64,000 nt of DNA from Chamaecrista fasciculata. Its lineage: Eukaryota > Streptophyta > Magnoliopsida > Fabales > Fabaceae. The notes below the pieces were generated by a model. The model saw nothing but the letters and a program-made list of their open reading frames with translations, had not been told where the DNA came from and searched no databases. Location: assembly GCA_003254925.1 (NCBI GenBank), contig QANZ01015611.1, forward strand, positions 1-64,000, given 5' to 3'. Below, one piece after another: positions 42,505-54,130 of this stretch. Position 1 is the stretch's first letter, and the number at the start of each line of letters is the position of its first letter. A program made the translations under genes and the position numbers.

Positions 42505-45500
42505 TGGCCTTGCAGCAGCAGCAATTGCACATGACTTGGCTGCCGAGTCTACTCTCTCACAAGCGAAAAACCGATCACCCTGTTGGCCTCAAAAACCTCG
42601 GCAACTCTTGCTACCTCAACAGCGTCCTTCAGTGTCTCACCTACACTCCTCCTCTCGCCAATTTCTGCCTCCGAAATCAACACTCCTCTCTTTGTTAGTA
42701 TCAATTTCCCTCAATTTTTTCATTTCTAATTCTTCTTAATTTCTTGGGTTTTTGTTTTTTTTTTGTTCAATTTGTGCCCTAATTCGGTCTTCTTTTTGAT
42801 TCAGGCGATTCTGCTTCGGAGGAAAGGAAGCGGGACTGTCCTTTTTGTATACTAGAGAAGCGGATTGTCCGTTCCTTAAGAGTAGATCTCGTTCAAGACG
42901 CGCCCTCGAAGATCCAGAGCTGTATAAGGATATTCGCCGAGCACTTCCGAGGCGGGCGTCAGGAGGATGCTCACGAGTTCTTAAGGTACGTCATAGACGC
43001 CTGCCACAACACTTGCCTTCGCCTCAAGAAGCTGAGGCGCAAGGGAGGCGATACTGCCGCCGTCAATGGAAACGGTGGTAATACAGTGGTTAAGGAGATT
43101 TTTGGTGGAGCCTTGCAGAGCCAGGTGAAGTGTCTCACTTGTGGCTCTGAGTCTAATAAGGTGGATGAGATTATGGATATTAGTCTTGATGTTCTGCATA
43201 GTAATTCGCTTAAAGACGCTATGCAAAAGTTCTTTCAGCCCGAGGTTTTAGATGGTAATAATAAGTACAAATGTGACAAGTAAGTGTCGAGTTTTTCATT
43301 TTTATTTCCCTGGCACATTTATACTTCTTTTGTTAAACTAGTTTGATAGAAGGACTTCTGGTTTTTCAGTTGTAAGAAATTGGTGGCGGCTAAGAAACAA
43401 ATGTCTATACTTCAAGCACCTAATGTCCTTGTAATACAACTTAAGGTTGGTTACTTTTGTAGTTTTTCTAAAGTGGCTTGAGTTTACAACTTTTGCCTTT
43501 GAATAAGGATGTCTTGTTGAATTTGGTTGGCAGAGATTTGAGGGCATAATGGGTTGCAAGATTGATAAAGCTGTTGCATTTGAAGACGTTTTGGTGCTTT
43601 CTAGCTTCATGTGCAAAGCAAGCCAGGTGTGTAAAGTATTCATTTCATATTAACTAGTCTAAGGGGCTCATTCACTTTTTCACATTGAGGTGCACATGGA
43701 TATGAAACATAGTGATAGGGACTTCAAAAGTCTGGGATGCCTAATTCCCATATCTGGGCATTGGGTAGCATGGAATACTCAGTGGAGTACTTAATTGCGT
43801 TGTTTCTTTCCTCTCAATGGCTAGCTATTCAGTGAGGGTTTGCCATGGTCACGTGGGTCTCATCACCTAGCTATATAATTCATGCTATCTAGATAATATT
43901 ATCTAGTTCTTCATTCAAACTTTGTACCTTTGCCCCCAAACTACCTGGTTTAAGTTTCGGAACATGTCCCACAAATCATAAGAGAGTCTAGACCTTGCTT
44001 CCCTTGTCTGCCAAATCCTTCCAATTTCTTGCTGATGTTGGTTTGTATTTTAATTTTTGTTTAGAGCATAGATATCTAAGTTTAGATGTGCAATGGATAG
44101 TTTAAAGAGAGGTGGACTACTATGCCTATAAAGGATCAGGGCCATTGGTATGAGATTTGAAGTATATATGAATGTTTATATATGAATTCATTCGAATTAG
44201 GATTTTACACTACCTGGATAAAGAGTGTTGAGAACTTTTCAACCTCAGGTGGAAGTTTGTCAGCTTGATCTTTTATTTCCAAAATTACCCTAATCAGTCT
44301 TGTTTTTTCGGTTTTTTTTAACATGTTTATATGATCTAAACCTGTTTCCTTTCTGAATTCCTCACGTTCATGCAGGATCCATTACCAGAATATAAGCTCT
44401 TTGGTACTATTGTCCATTCAGGATACTCCCCAGAATCTGGCCATTATTATGCTTATATAAAGGTCTCTAAGTTTATCTTTTGTCTGCTCAAATATCATGT
44501 AGTCAGCAGTACCATGGATTAATTCCCAAAATGCCTCCCAAATGTAACGGGAACTTAATTTTGTATTCTATGCACAGGATGCAAAGGGGCGGTGGTATTG
44601 CTGTGATGATTCTTCTGTATCGCTTGCAACCCTGAAAGAGGTTTTGTCGGAAAAGGTTTACATACTTTTTTTTTCTCGCACTAACCAAAGGCCAGTACCC
44701 CATAGTAATGGTTTTTCTTCAAACGGTTTGAAGACTCATCATCTTAATGGAAGTCAGGCATCTGAAGGTCCAAAAGTTGATGTACCACCGAAAGTGGTAC
44801 TCACAAATTCAAGTTCTCAGCAATCTCCTTGGAAGGTCATGCCAACAATGTCTAAGAATGGTAAAGAGATTTCCGGCCCACGAGTGAAGTTTAATTTTAA
44901 TGGAAATTCTGCTTCTAAAAGATGCCTTGAAAGTGTCAATGGGAAAGTTGATGTTTCATTGAACCATCCTGTAGTAACAAATGGGCATGTGAAAGACTCA
45001 GATTGTTCGGAGAATGCTAATAACAATCTCTTGCCAACTAGGAATGGCTCTGAAACAAATAAAGTTGATGTTATTGACAACACAACAAGAAAGGGGTCTC
45101 TTTTAACTAATAAGAACAATGGTATTCAATCTATTGATAACCATTCTGGAAAATCAGAACTTACGGAAGTCGCCGGTAGAACCAGGGCAACGACAGGTAA
45201 AGGACCTGAGAATCACAATCTAGAAAGCAATGGTCTCAACAATAAACCTAAAACATTGGGGAATAAGAGGAAGAAACCGGAGGCTACCTGCATTTTGCTT
45301 GCACATGATGGTCCTTCTCAAGAAAGAATTCAAGAACTTAAAGAAATGTATGATTACTAGAACTTTGTCCTTTTGAACTTATTTTCTCTAATTTGATTGA
45401 ACATGTTAGAATTCACTGAATATTAAGTTTTTAATGTTGCCTGCCTATGTTTTCTACTTTCAGATATACATTTAAGATTTATCTTGTAATAAATAATAAT

Positions 45501-48500
45501 GTGGACTGTCCAAAGTAATTAAGATCAAGATCTTGTGATGAGTTGAAAGAGATATGTTATTGAGTATTATAAGATCCTATCATTTTTACAAAATAAATAA
45601 AATACACTTATAGTAGCATAAAGATTTTTCTATGAGCATAAAATTATCCTAATATTTGTCATATTTCCTTAAAACATGCCATAAGGAACACTTTATTTTG
45701 AAATATATTTCATATAGCACTTCATCTAATTGTGGTGATATTTGGATTTGTTTTCTTAGAAAAGTAAGTTTTTAATTATCTTAGCGTCTTATGGTCATGG
45801 GATCGTTGAGATGCGATCGTCAGATAAGATATATAAGATCAAAATCTAAGTAAGATCTTAGTAAATTCAAATCTTATTTAAAATTGGGATCCATTTTTAT
45901 AGATATGAGTGTAAATGTTTAAGATTGTAAAATTTAAATTAAGATCTTGATAGATTGGACCTTTCTTTTTTAAAATACCCGTCTTGTCGCACATTCAATA
46001 TTAGTTGTTGTATAACATCATTTTTTCTAAAGTATGTTTGATGGTTAGTCTGTTTTTTCTTTTGGATAACCTAATTGATAGAATTCATGAATAAGATGTT
46101 ATGCCTTTTGGTCTCCATGCTAGCATTTCCTTTCTGAACTACAGGGTCAGCATCCATTTATATATATATATATATTTATATAATTATATATATATATATA
46201 TATATGTATGTGCGTGTCTGTGTATATATATATTTTCAGTATTTTGTGTGTGCTAAAATACGTTATGGTGCTATATAGTGGTTAACATTAGAATATATAA
46301 GTTTTTTGCGTTAGGTTATATCTAAAAGTCTTTTTTTGTATTTTTCCTTTCTAAGTTTGTGTACATATTTTTTCCTGTTATTTCCTTGACAATCAATTTG
46401 TCACATGTCCTCTTAAATGTCTGTTATATGCTTACTCTGATAATTAATTTTCAAAATAATGATCAGACTTGCAAAAGAGGCAAAGTCAGTTTTGAGATCA
46501 TGTGGCTGGACAGATAAGGTCTATGGCTTTATGTCTTCACAAAAGAGGTTACGTGCACAAGATGCAGGAAATTCATCAAGTGAAGATGAAATAAAGTAAG
46601 TTTTGTCTGATTCTATGTGGCTTTATACACTTTTGTCACACTACCATGGCTTTACACACTTTTGTCGCACTACCATGGCTTTACACAAATTTCTGGAGAA
46701 TTTAATAACATATCTTACTTTTAGTTTCAAATCAGTAAAGATGGTAGGTGTTTAGAAAATATGACTGTAGATTCAAGGTTATGGGCTATAGGATTTCAAA
46801 ATCAAGAGTTTGTGAATTAAGTTGAATTTTGAAACAGTGATATGCTCAAATAAAGGTGGAAAATGTACTTTATTCCGCTACAGATTTTTATTTTCTCCTT
46901 TAGGAAATTTATGAATAGAGCTCACTATTTGGCACTTCGTTTGAGGTTTCTGTTAACATAATGTGCTGTGCTTTACTTAATTCATGATATTTCACAAAAG
47001 ATATGTTCTAGATTTTAGGAGCTTTATATTTTATAGTACTCTAAAGTCTAAATGATATTAACTATGTTTCATCTTACGGGTATGTGCATGGGTGTGAGTA
47101 CAGTAGTTTTTGAAAAAATAGAGTATTGTACAGCATAATATATTTATCAAAAAATTATAAAAATATGTTTTATATATAAATATTTTCTCCTATAATAAAG
47201 GATTAAAATATCTTTAGAAAACAAAAATCACATAACTAAAATAAAAAAGAATAATTTAAGTTTAAAAAATCAACAAAATCATAAATGACACTTTATAACC
47301 AAACAATAAAAGAAAAAAGACTAACTTTTCTCCAATCAGCTAAGTCGTGTTTCTCTTTTTTAAACCTAAATCCATGATTTCAATTCCCAAATTGTAACTC
47401 GCTGTTTTGAGACGGCGACGAGAGATGAGAGCAATAAAGATAGATCACTGAACCACCAAGTCACTAAGTTGCTTGAATGCTTGAGAAATCAGAAGTTTCT
47501 TCCAGCATCCCCTTCATCTTCTCAGTATCGTCTTCTTTGTATTTTTCTGTATATGGACTGAGCTTTTTTGTTTCTAATTTAAAATTTGAATTGAGATACG
47601 TACTAGGTACTTATCTCAGCATACCCCTCATGTATCCTTACCTAATATGTACCAGGTATGGATAGGACAACGTATCCATGCCTCATAGGATATTAATATA
47701 GAAATTTAAGTCAGAACTGGGAGGCCTCAGAATGTTACTTTTGGTATATAGGATTTTGGTTTGTAATTTAATCACAATAAAGTTGGTGATATATGCGATC
47801 TTTTTTTCAGCACCCCGTGAAATGGAAGATAACAGTAATATTATTTATTCGCAAATCATATTGTAGACTAGAGCTGAACTTTTTGGTCTTTAGACTGATG
47901 GCTACAGGGTGGGCGTCATTATTATGGTTTCATAAACTGACAGGTTCAAGAAAAAGTTGGTGACATAGTACTATTAAAATTTTTGTCTCCTTTTGCTGTC
48001 ATTTAGCGATGCTAGGGTGATTTTGTGATTCTTAGACAGTATATTTTTTTGATACTGGTATTATCTTGTGATAGAATCCTCTGCTGTAGTTTGTATTAAT
48101 GGATATAAACAGTGAAATGCCTAGAGAGACAAGGCACAAAACACGGAGAAAAACAGAGAAAATACCACACCCAAACCTGGCTTTCAAGAGGCCAGTATCA
48201 ATGATATACCCTAATAATTTCCATACCTCAACCCTTAGAAAATACTACTCAGATACCATCACAGCAGCAGTCACACACACCCTAGGTGGTACAAAGTACA
48301 AACCGTCATGCTGCTTGGTCCCCACTTCCCTGCACCTCCTTTCCCAACTCGGCATCTTTCAGTTGCCTTATGGGCTGTTGTTCAACCCTTGGCCCAGCTA
48401 TCCCTGCTCCCTCTTCTTTTATAAGTAGGCAGTACTGGAGGCCCATCATCTTGTCATTTTGGACCTTTTTGTTGTTCATCTCAATTTATGTTATAAAATA

Positions 48501-51500
48501 ATTTGACGTACAAGATTGTCACAAGGTGTGCTATCTCTGTCACTACTTTAAAAAGTGAACTACAAACGGAATTTTTTGAATTATTTATATACTTTATGCT
48601 AATAAATCTTTCTTGGGGTTAGGGGAGGAGAGGTAGGAGACTTTTAGGTGAAAAGTTTGCCACATCCCACAGGATATGTATAGTCTCTCGTTTTTATTAT
48701 TTATTGTTTGGCCTTTGGCTTCAACTAGAAGCTGTTTAGCCATTTTGTAGAAATTAACATAAACAAGTACAATAACAGAATTAGGTGAGATTAGAGTTGC
48801 CAGAAAAAAATAATGGATAATGTTTAGATTCTGGAAATTTCTTTAGTCTAATGATAAGAACAGCTTATTGCAGTAGGTACCAGGGGAAATTTATGTTCTG
48901 GTTGTGAACGAATCACTAAGCCCCAAGGTAGTCAAATACAATAGGGAAAAGGTGCAAGACACCTTTGGTGCCTTGAGGTGAGGGTTGCTAGAAAAGCGTT
49001 CATCTCAGTGAAGCAGATGCTAAAATAGGGTGCAAAATTGCTGAAACAATGCTATATAAATGGAGAATAAAAGAATATAAGCTATTGTGATAACATTTGA
49101 CATGAGCTTTAACTATCCATGCTGGTATAATAAAAAAAGTTCATCGTTGAGATTATTTATTAAGTCATGAGTCAAAGTACATAGTTCGCTTCACGTTGAG
49201 GCTGACAAAAGATACAACAACAACAACAACAATCAAAACCTTTTCCCATTAGGTAGGGTTGGCTATATGGATCAACTGACACCAACATGTTCTATCTTTG
49301 CACATTTCCACAGTTAGGTTGTTAATCGATAACTCTTTCCAAATAGTTTCTCCAATAGTTTTCTCTGCTCATGTTGTCATGTTATCGCCCAACATTCAGT
49401 ACCATACAATAAAGCGAGTCTTATAGGCATACGGTAAAATTTTCCTTTTAGTTTAAGTGGCACTCTTTTATCACAAATAACCCATGAGGCCTTTTTTTCA
49501 TTTCATCCACCTTCTTTGAATCCTGTGATTTACGTCCTCACTCCTCCTCTAACAAAAGATAAAGTACAATAAATATCAAACTCTTGATGGAAACAGAAAC
49601 AGTCTGTCCGATTTCTGAATGTCTGTCGCAAGTTTCTTTATTCTGTTTTCTTCTCTCCATGTGTTTTTTCAGTTCATTTGTAACGTGCTTTGGACACAGC
49701 ATTTTGTAGCATTCTGTTGACATTCAACTTGGTGCAACTTGTTTTTGTGCACAATAAACCTAGTTTTTGCATGCCTGCTAAGCTGAGTGCCTTGCATCTG
49801 GCCAAAGGTGCTGCCAAGTGTATGCCTGGATATAGGGACCTCGCCTCAACCAACAAGAGTTGTTGAGGGCACCTTTGACTACAATTCTGATCCGAGCCAT
49901 GCCTACAAATAATCTTACATATTAACCACTTGATCTGAATTTGATGTAATTAGAAATTGTAATAACTATATAGCATAACAAAATTGATTGGAGTCGTTGG
50001 ATTGTTCTGGGTTTGTTTTTACTGCTAGATCAAAGCCATTGATCCAAATTACAGCAGAAATTAAACATCCACATGACTTTTGCCCGCCCACCCCAGCTAT
50101 AAACACTCTTCTCTTTCCCTCCAATTTTCTCTCACCTGAAAAAAAAATGTTGCAGTTTGGCACTCTCAAAAGTTCCTTTTGAGGAATCTCTACAGCCTCA
50201 GGGTTCATTTTGGCAAACTTTTCTTCATATTGCGTTTCTTTTTCCCCTTTTCTTTTCTGATACATAATCTTCAATTCCTGTTTACTGTGACACTTTCTCT
50301 TAGCCTTGTCCACCTCCAATTTTTGGGAATTGGGTTAGGAATTTCCGTCAGTTTTAAGGAAGCTTCAAGCATGGTTAGATTTGAAAATTCTCTAGTTGTG
50401 GCCAGCATTTTACTTTGACAGTTCTAGCAGGAATGCAACTCCATAAGATCATATACTTTTGTAGAAGGCTTTTGATATGGACCCAAACATCATCCGGTCT
50501 GATTACCCCAAAACCATAAGAAGCCCAGGATAAAAGGAAGATACGCCCACATTCTCTCAGTTGCAACTGTTGGGCTATTTCCAGTTTATTTCTTCTAGTG
50601 GTTACTGGTTAGCTAATAGTGTCCCACATTCCACTTATTTCTCTGCCACTATTTTTTTATTTTCTTTATGTTGGTTATTGTTTTTTGTTTTGTGCTGTTT
50701 TATTAGTCCAGTACTGTCACGTCCTAGTTATTTCTCCCATGTTCTCTTATAATCCTGTTTTTAGCATATTAGTTGTGGGGTTGTTAGGCTTGAACATTAT
50801 AAATATCCCTCACTAACTTTAAGTTTATACATCATCAAGAATTTATTTGAGATCATTTATTTTCCTAGTGTCAAGATTCTTGCCTTTTTGGTTTTTCTTG
50901 TTGTTGCCTAGGCTCCTATCACTTTTTCTTTGTTGGGGGAGGGTAGGGGGGATGGGGACAAGATTAATTTGTGTTGTAATTTGGACCATTGAATTTAATC
51001 ATATGGTTAAAAAAGAAAAATTTGACACACATATGTAAACAGTTTTGGGTTTGTACAGTCAAAGATTATTACCTAAAAGCCCTGGCACCTGGTAAGAAAT
51101 GAATTCAAATTGTGGAGACTTTTCATTGTTCTGGTATGGAAAAGGAAAGAAAAAAACTCGTTAAAGTTGATAATCTGTAACTTTGATACACATTGTAGTG
51201 TAATACATATATATATACTAGGGGCTTTGCGTGCCCTAACGGGCACGCAAATATGTATGTAAAATAAATAAGGGACTAAATTGTTAACTTAGTAAAGAGA
51301 GACTAAATAGTAAATTTTCTCTTTTTTTTTAATTCATAAACTATAGTTTTAAACATGGACGACCAGAAAGGGGTGGAGCCATATAATATAAGATATATAT
51401 ATATATATATTTATATATTTTAAATTACAATTGACTATGTTTACACCATTGGGTGAAATATATATAGTTATGCTAATTATAAATTTAGCTTGGAAGTAAA

Positions 51501-51957
51501 ATGAGTTGAATCATATTGAAGTTTTAAAAAAATAAACAACTTACATTTAAACTATTAGATTACCAGTTTAGCCATAAGAAGTTCTATATTTTAAAGGGAT
51601 ACACCTCAAAATGTGCAAAATGGGCAAATGAATTAGAGTTGTTGAAAATTGAGATTTTTTTTTTTTTAAAAATTATTTAATTGGTTTCCTATACACTATG
51701 GAGGCTATTTCTGTATTAATTTTGAATGAGCAATCATAGGTTTGCTTCTCTTTCTTGATATATAGCGGCTCTGGACTGTGGTTGGAGTCACTTTTTTCAT
51801 TCCATGACTTTGTTCTGCACTATTTTAATGCAGGAGGTTGTTAATAAATACTGCCAAGGGAGCTTTCATATCGCAGATACCTGAGTCATTGAAAGAAGAT
51901 CTGATTGGTCGTCTCCGGTTATTCAGCGAAGAAAAAGTACAACTTGGAGGACCCTGA
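42504..51957 (+). CDS. UBP25: Ubiquitin-specific protease, UBP25-like
   Basis: A deubiquitinating cysteine protease of the USP/UBP family (C19). Eight coding exons join in frame: 42504-42693, 42805-43279, 43370-43445, 43534-43626, 44376-44462, 44578-45347, 46467-46595 and 51834-51957 (1944 nt, 647 aa), all GT-AG. The catalytic Cys box [18 protein letters not shown] has Cys36; the [16 protein letters not shown] block follows. Zinc-finger-type cysteines are in CLTCG and CDNCKK. The His box is [16 protein letters not shown] with His301, then WYCCDDS. Residues from about 340 form a long Asn/Ser/Lys-rich low-complexity region, and the tail is conserved ([18 protein letters not shown]). The start [12 protein letters not shown] was preferred over the in-frame upstream ATG at 42408 because it matches the start of the Arabidopsis protein. 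Intron 7 is 5.2 kb and packed with transposon remains. The Arabidopsis UBP25 is of similar length. Confidence 0.93.
49213..49450 (-). mobile_element. 3' end of an RTE-type LINE with reverse-transcriptase C-terminal fragment
   Basis: On the minus strand the segment encodes [20 protein letters not shown], the conserved KFYR..IRPA.LYG.ECW motif near the end of plant RTE-clade reverse transcriptases. Its 3' end is GGGAAAAGGTTTTGATTG followed by a (TTG)n tail, also typical. The frame is broken by a stop soon after the motif. It is a short, dead, 5'-truncated copy. Confidence 0.7.
51218..51405 (-). mobile_element. Helitron-like 3' terminus and adjoining dispersed repeat
   Basis: On the minus strand a perfect 8-bp stem GCGTGCCC/GGGCACGC with a 4-base loop (51229-51248) is followed after a few bases by CTAG (51218-51221) and then T, the layout of Helitron 3' ends. 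The sequence at about 51250-51400 is repeated with small changes at about 35785-35935 (shared GACGACCAGAAAGGGGTGGA). The 5' end of a Helitron was not identified. Confidence 0.45.
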
Positions 51958-54130
51958 AGTGTTGCAGCTTGTTGCCATATTTTGCTTGTTTACCGAATAA
52001 TGCAGCTTGTTGCCGTATTTTGCTAGCGCCCTGTGCATACTTGTATTATTTAGTTTCGGTGATACCCTTACCGGGAAGCTCAGTTGGTCTTCGCCATATA
52101 CTCTCTTCGAGCTGGTTCTGGTAACAGCAGGAGACCCTTTCAAGCCTTCCCCAACAGTTGTCACATTGTTATTCTAGATGCTCCATCAAATATTTGATAT
52201 AGAAGTTCAGATATCAAGTCTTGCCATAACTTTTTGTTCCCCTTAGTGGAGGCTGTGCAGCACTGTTTTTGACTTTTTTCGAGAGCATTTCAGAGATTCT
52301 TTTCATCATGTACAATATCTGTTTAGCTATGTATTAGCTCAGAATTATTTTGTTTCTTTTTTCTTTTTTTGGATAGAATTGGGTGAACAAGAAATTTTCC
52401 ATCGAAAACGAGGCTGTGCATGATTTGTTGATACATGCTATTAACAATATGATTGTACAACTTTCTGGCAAGACTGGACCATTCCCTATGACTATGAATT
52501 GGTGGCCTGAAGATTTTGCTATGAATCATTCCCTTTCTTTGCTTCGTTGCTCTTCCCATGTTATGTGTTCTGTTCTTGCAAGGTATGATCATCTTTATGA
52601 AAACTCTGGCATCTGATATTCTCTGTTGAATATGTTAGGTTGTATGCAATCAAGTAATCTTTTTATGAGTTTCAAGAAGCTTCCATATGTTACGGATTTT
52701 ACGGCAGTGCCTACGATGTAATGGTTGAGAAGTAGATCTTCTGCATTTTCACTCTATATGTTTTGTGTATTTTAGATAGATAAAGGAAAAGGTAGAAAGA
52801 AAAAGTGAGTGTCATAAAATAATAAATATGTGGAATTTATACTTTTTCTTTTTATTTTTTTTCTTTATCTTTTTAAAGTACACAAAGAAAAATGCAGATG
52901 GTCCGGATTCATAGTATACGAGATTCTATCTAATAACCATGAAAGTATTCCTTAGGTAGAAAGGTGAATTTCAGCTTTGCCAGATTATTTCAGCAGCTTC
53001 GAAAGCTAATACATGCACAGCATACATGTATTTTTCATTCCAATTTCTCAAGCTTTATAGTATACAAATAAAAGCAATGACCTGGTAAACTTAATATAGT
53101 AAATTTGTTCAATTTTAATAACATGAATAACCGTCATATATACAGTAAATAATTCAAAATAAAATACAACTAAAATTACTTATAAACTCTTGCAATAATA
53201 CTAAATAATTAAGCTAAATTGGCCAAAAAACCATTCAGACCTTTGAGTTTTAGATTGAGAGCACAAATCATTATGAGTTTTAAAAATTAATAGATAGATT
53301 TTCTAAAATTTCAACTTTGATCACTCAACATCTTTTCGTCAATTTTCTACCCAATTATTACCATTAATTTTGTGTGAAAATGCAAGTTTTTTTAGGAGTG
53401 TTAAGAGATCTTAAGAGTTCTGTTGTCGGTCAACACATTTGAAAACTCAGGGAATATACCTGTTTAACTTTTAAAACTTGAGTGTTTTATGCTTTCAACC
53501 TAAAAATCAAAGATTTCAAGTGTATTTAGTCAGATAAATTCAGAAATAAAAGAGGAAAGTGTGTTAGTTTAGCTTTTTTCTACCACACTCTACTTCATTG
53601 TACTCTAATTAGATATTCTTGATGACAAGTTCTTTATATAATAGCTTGTGATTTTCATGCTTATGGTTTCCTCTGATCTTACGCTTTTATAGGATCCATG
53701 CTCCTCCAATCCCTAAATAAAGTATTATGTCGACCATTTTCTAACATTGTCTTTGAAACTTTTCTTGAAAACATCCCATTGTTTTTCTTCTTACCTTCAT
53801 TCATTCTTAAAAATTAAAAATAAAATAAAATAAAATAATTCATCATCATCATTCTCTTTTACAAATTTAAGATTTTTTTTGGCCAGATACAAATTAAAGA
53901 TGCTCTGAATTAAAATATTTTGGAGAAGTTATTAATTAAAATTCAAACAAATTAAAGAGCAATGAGGTATAATATTAATATCCCTTCTCCTCCTTTCAAT
54001 TATCTTTCAACTTGTTCTCTTATTTCCCAGGCACACCTTAAGTTTGATTGACTTAATTGTAGTAGACTACCCATGAAGTGGTAGAAGAATTGCTTGAGGG
54101 AGCAAGAGTATGACATTAGCCTAATAGTAG
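51958..54130. other. UBP25 3' region and intergenic sequence
   Basis: The first 350 bases are probably UBP25 3' UTR. An open frame at 52383-52616 (MNKKFSIENEAVHDLLIHAI..., 77 codons), preceded by an AG that could be an acceptor, does not resemble a family I know. A MITE-like inverted repeat lies at about 52735-52910 (GTAGATCTTCTGCATTTT and, inverted, GACCATCTGCATTTTTCTTT). A degraded foldback is at about 53215-53545. The remainder to the LTR start is AT-rich and empty. Confidence 0.5.

Larger units (their letters stand above)
46596..51833 (+). other. 5.2-kb intron 7 of UBP25, rich in mobile-element remains
   Basis: Contents that I can recognise are a degraded GGTAC-type hAT-like segment (about 47080-47690), an RTE-type LINE end (about 49213-49450, minus), a Helitron-like terminus (51218-51250) and a 150-bp copy of the repeat also present at 35785. 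Several open frames in 48099-51038 lack recognisable domains. The donor is GTAAGT after 46595 and the acceptor is ATGCAG before 51834. Confidence 0.7.

Noticed and set aside
48099-51038. Several open frames in UBP25 intron 7 as independent genes
   Set aside because: None has a recognisable domain, they are short, and the region is mosaic transposon debris.
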